Positions 40,500 through 42,115 of a stretch of DNA of 42,115 bases are shown here, one piece after another. Origin of the DNA: Oscillospiraceae bacterium. Its GTDB lineage: Bacteria > Bacillota > Clostridia > Oscillospirales > Oscillospiraceae. The first letter of the stretch is position 1. Each line of letters opens with the position of its first letter. The notes beneath the pieces are model-generated. The model saw nothing but the letters and a program-made list of their open reading frames with translations. It had not been told where the DNA came from and ran no database searches. The DNA lies in the NCBI GenBank assembly GCA_017540565.1, contig JAFYAU010000029.1, positions 1 through 42,115 of the forward strand, read 5' to 3'. The translations under genes were made by a program, and so were the position numbers.

Positions 40500-41828
40500 A
40501 TGCTGTTTTCCAATAGAGATCTGAAAAAACTGCTGCTGCCGCTGATCGCGGAGCAGATCCTGATGTCCCTGATGGGGACGGCGGACGCCATGATGGTGTC
40601 CAACGTGGGAGCTGCCGCGCTTTCCGCCGTCTCACTGGTGGACGCCATCAACACGCTGATCCTGCATCTGTTTTCCGCGATGGCGACCGGCGGGGCCGTC
40701 GTCGCGTCGCAGTATATCGGACACCGTGAGGAGCGGAAAGCCAATCAGGCGGGCAGGCAGCTGCTCCTGTCCGTCACCGTCGCTGCTCTGTTCCTCACCT
40801 TTCTCCTGCTCGCTGTGAGAAGGCCGCTGCTGAAGATCATCTTCGGCAGGGTCACGCAGGAAGTGATGAAGGACTCTCTCACCTATTATTCCATCACCGC
40901 GCTGAGCTACCCCTTTATCGCCGTCCAATACGGCAGCGCCGCCCTGTTCCGGGCCGCCGGCAATTCCCGCACGCCCATGCTGGTCACCGTCGCCGCCAAT
41001 GCGCTGAACATCGTCGGCAACGCCGTGCTCATCTTCGGCTTTCATATGGGCGTGGCCGGGGCTGCGATCGCGACGACAGTCTCCCGGGTACTGGGGGGCG
41101 TCGTCATGCTGCTCCTTCAGAGAAGGCCCGGCACTGCGATTACATTCCGGGACTATCTGAGCCTCCGTCCGGACTTCCCGACCATCCGCAGGATCCTTTC
41201 CATCGGTATCCCGACGGGTGTTGAAAACGGTCTGTTCCAGCTGGGAAAACTGCTGATCCAGAGCACCGTATCCACTCTCGGAACCGCCGCCATGGCGGTG
41301 CAGGCCATCACGGCTCAGATCGAGCTGTTCACCTCCATGCCGGGCATGGCGGTGGGCATCGGTCTCGTCACCGTCGTCGGTCAGTGCATCGGTGCAGGGC
41401 GCCCGGATGAAGCGGTGAGATACTCCAAGAAGCTCACGCTGATCTCCTTCCTTTCGGTCGCCGCCTTTTCCGCGCTGTCCATACCGGCGTGTCCGCTGAT
41501 CACGCGTCTGGCCGGCATGGATGCAGACAGCGCCAGGCAGGTCTTCCGTCTCATCGTACTCATCGCCTGCGTTAAGCCCGCGATATGGGCGCTGGGCTTT
41601 ACCCCGGCCTACGGCATGCGCGCCGCGGGGGACGTCAGGTACTCCATGGTCGTCTCCTCCGTCATCATGTGGATCATGCGGGTCGGGCTCTGCTGGTATC
41701 TGTGCCGCTACGCCGGTTTCGGGGTCCTCGGCGTATGGATCGCCATGTTCTCCGACTGGGCATGCAGGGCAGTGCTTTTCAGCATACGTTTCGCAAGCAG
41801 AAAATGGCTCATCCACAAAGTGATCTGA
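40500..41828 (+). CDS. MATE-family multidrug/cation exporter
   Basis: 442 residues from ATG 40500 (GAGGT about 9 bases upstream); ATG 40485 is an alternative. About 12 membrane segments in two similar halves. MATE features include PLIAEQILMSLMGTADAMMV, ALSAVSLVDAIN, ATGGAVVASQYIG, FRAAGNSRTPM in the first half and GIPTGVENGLFQLGK, PGMAVGIGLVTVVGQ, TPAYGMRAAGDVRYSM in the second. Length is normal. Such proteins export drugs or metabolites in exchange for sodium or protons. Substrate unknown. It is the only long plus-strand gene apart from the toxin-antitoxin cassette and is followed by two hairpins. Confidence 0.92.
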   Translation: MLFSNRDLKKLLLPLIAEQILMSLMGTADAMMVSNVGAAALSAVSLVDAINTLILHLFSAMATGGAVVASQYIGHREERKANQAGRQLLLSVTVAALFLTFLLLAVRRPLLKIIFGRVTQEVMKDSLTYYSITALSYPFIAVQYGSAALFRAAGNSRTPMLVTVAANALNIVGNAVLIFGFHMGVAGAAIATTVSRVLGGVVMLLLQRRPGTAITFRDYLSLRPDFPTIRRILSIGIPTGVENGLFQLGKLLIQSTVSTLGTAAMAVQAITAQIELFTSMPGMAVGIGLVTVVGQCIGAGRPDEAVRYSKKLTLISFLSVAAFSALSIPACPLITRLAGMDADSARQVFRLIVLIACVKPAIWALGFTPAYGMRAAGDVRYSMVVSSVIMWIMRVGLCWYLCRYAGFGVLGVWIAMFSDWACRAVLFSIRFASRKWLIHKVI

Positions 41829-41838
41829 TACGCAAAAC

Positions 41839-41864
41839 AGGCGTGACCGCATTCGGTCACGCCT
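41839..41864. terminator. Hairpin after the MATE gene
   Basis: Perfect 11-base stem AGGCGTGACCG/CGGTCACGCCT with a CATT loop, 11 bases after the stop. Weak U-tail. Confidence 0.55.
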
Positions 41865-41879
41865 CAGTCTGTCAAAGAA

Positions 41880-41910
41880 CCCCTTGTTTTCAAGTGGCGA
41901 AAACAAGGGG
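41880..41910. terminator. Hairpin at the MATE/transposase boundary
   Basis: Perfect 12-base stem CCCCTTGTTTTC/GAAAACAAGGGG with a 7-base loop. It spans the end of the transposase frame and may stop transcription from both sides; it could also be part of the element's end. Confidence 0.55.
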
Positions 41911-42115
41911 TTTGGCATATACAGTAGAAAAAACAAGTAAATAGCGAAGCAAAAAGGAGTTTTTCCAACTCCACTCTGCCAGCTTTTTCAGGTTCATGGC
42001 AGCGTATTTGAGCCTCACCCAGTTCGTTACCCGGGCCAGGCCTCGATGATGTGTATAACGCATGGCGTGTTTTTCTTTCGCGTCCGCAAAGACTCGTTCT
42101 ATCGTTTCCTTGCGC
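41890..42115 (-). CDS. C-terminal end of an IS1182-like transposase (cut by right edge)
   Basis: About 75 codons open from the right edge to TGA at 41892-41890. The sequence RKETIERVFADAKEKHAMRY, then GLARVTNWVRLKYAAMNLKK and LAEW, matches the C-terminal DDE region of IS1182-type transposases, including the YREK-like KETIERVFADAKEKH segment with its catalytic Glu. The rest of the gene lies outside the window, so I cannot say whether it is complete. Confidence 0.82.
   Translation of the reverse strand, partial: RKETIERVFADAKEKHAMRYTHHRGLARVTNWVRLKYAAMNLKKLAEWSWKNSFLLRYLLVFSTVYAKPLVFAT

Noticed and set aside
40632..41936. Long minus-strand open frame opposite the MATE gene
   Set aside because: Asp/His/Gly-rich shadow of a clear 12-segment transporter on the plus strand.

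Overview
The window looks like a chromosome segment of a GC-rich Gram-positive anaerobe, probably a gut-type Clostridia. The evidence is a T-box leader, a cobalamin riboswitch with a terminator-type expression platform, cohesin and dockerin modules, secreted proteins with Gram-positive signal peptides, and no outer-membrane genes. Almost all genes lie on the minus strand. No rRNA, tRNA or CRISPR was seen.

Bases 1-27150 hold a large minus-strand block of surface proteins. In transcription order (right to left) it contains: a secreted protein with a 'YGNAF' domain (25347-27146); a two-cohesin, dockerin-like protein (22622-25282); a 1601-residue DUF4430 protein ending in a dockerin (17646-22451); a membrane-anchored cohesin-like protein (16527-17627); a DUF4430 protein with three Cys-pair repeats (14054-16147); an alpha/alpha-barrel protein with prenyltransferase-type repeats (12912-14057); a MoxR ATPase, a DUF58 protein and a transglutaminase-like membrane protein (8714-12931); a giant beta-propeller/Ig protein (3352-8682); and a cohesin-like protein (1853-3235). 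Several neighbouring genes overlap by 4-20 bases. The 5' part of a DNRLRE/YD-repeat-type giant protein runs off the left edge.

Bases 27150-30270 are an eroded accessory strip. It holds a truncated and an intact copy of a small 'RFGGW' DNA-binding-like gene, a HEPN/MNT toxin-antitoxin pair, and a hairpin-rich stretch with a candidate small RNA. Bases 30276-35290 carry a sensor kinase, a response regulator and a FecR-DUF4430 membrane protein. A cobalamin riboswitch sits upstream of the kinase. A second MntA/HepT cassette with its own promoter and terminator has landed exactly at the kinase/regulator junction and duplicated 30 bases of it.

Bases 35383-38700 are a T-box-controlled ABC importer of the TrpXYZ type. 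They are followed by a hipBA module with palindromic operators, a MATE exporter, and the 3' end of an IS1182-like transposase at the right edge.

My main reading, which is inference, is that the surface block and the kinase/regulator locus form a Gram-positive corrinoid (vitamin B12-type) capture apparatus. DUF4430 resembles the beta domain of transcobalamin/intrinsic factor, the prenyltransferase-repeat protein resembles their alpha/alpha-barrel domain, and the YGNAF-type protein resembles surface proteins of Bacteroidetes corrinoid loci. The parts could be held together by cohesin-dockerin pairs, with a neighbouring regulatory operon read out by a cobalamin riboswitch.
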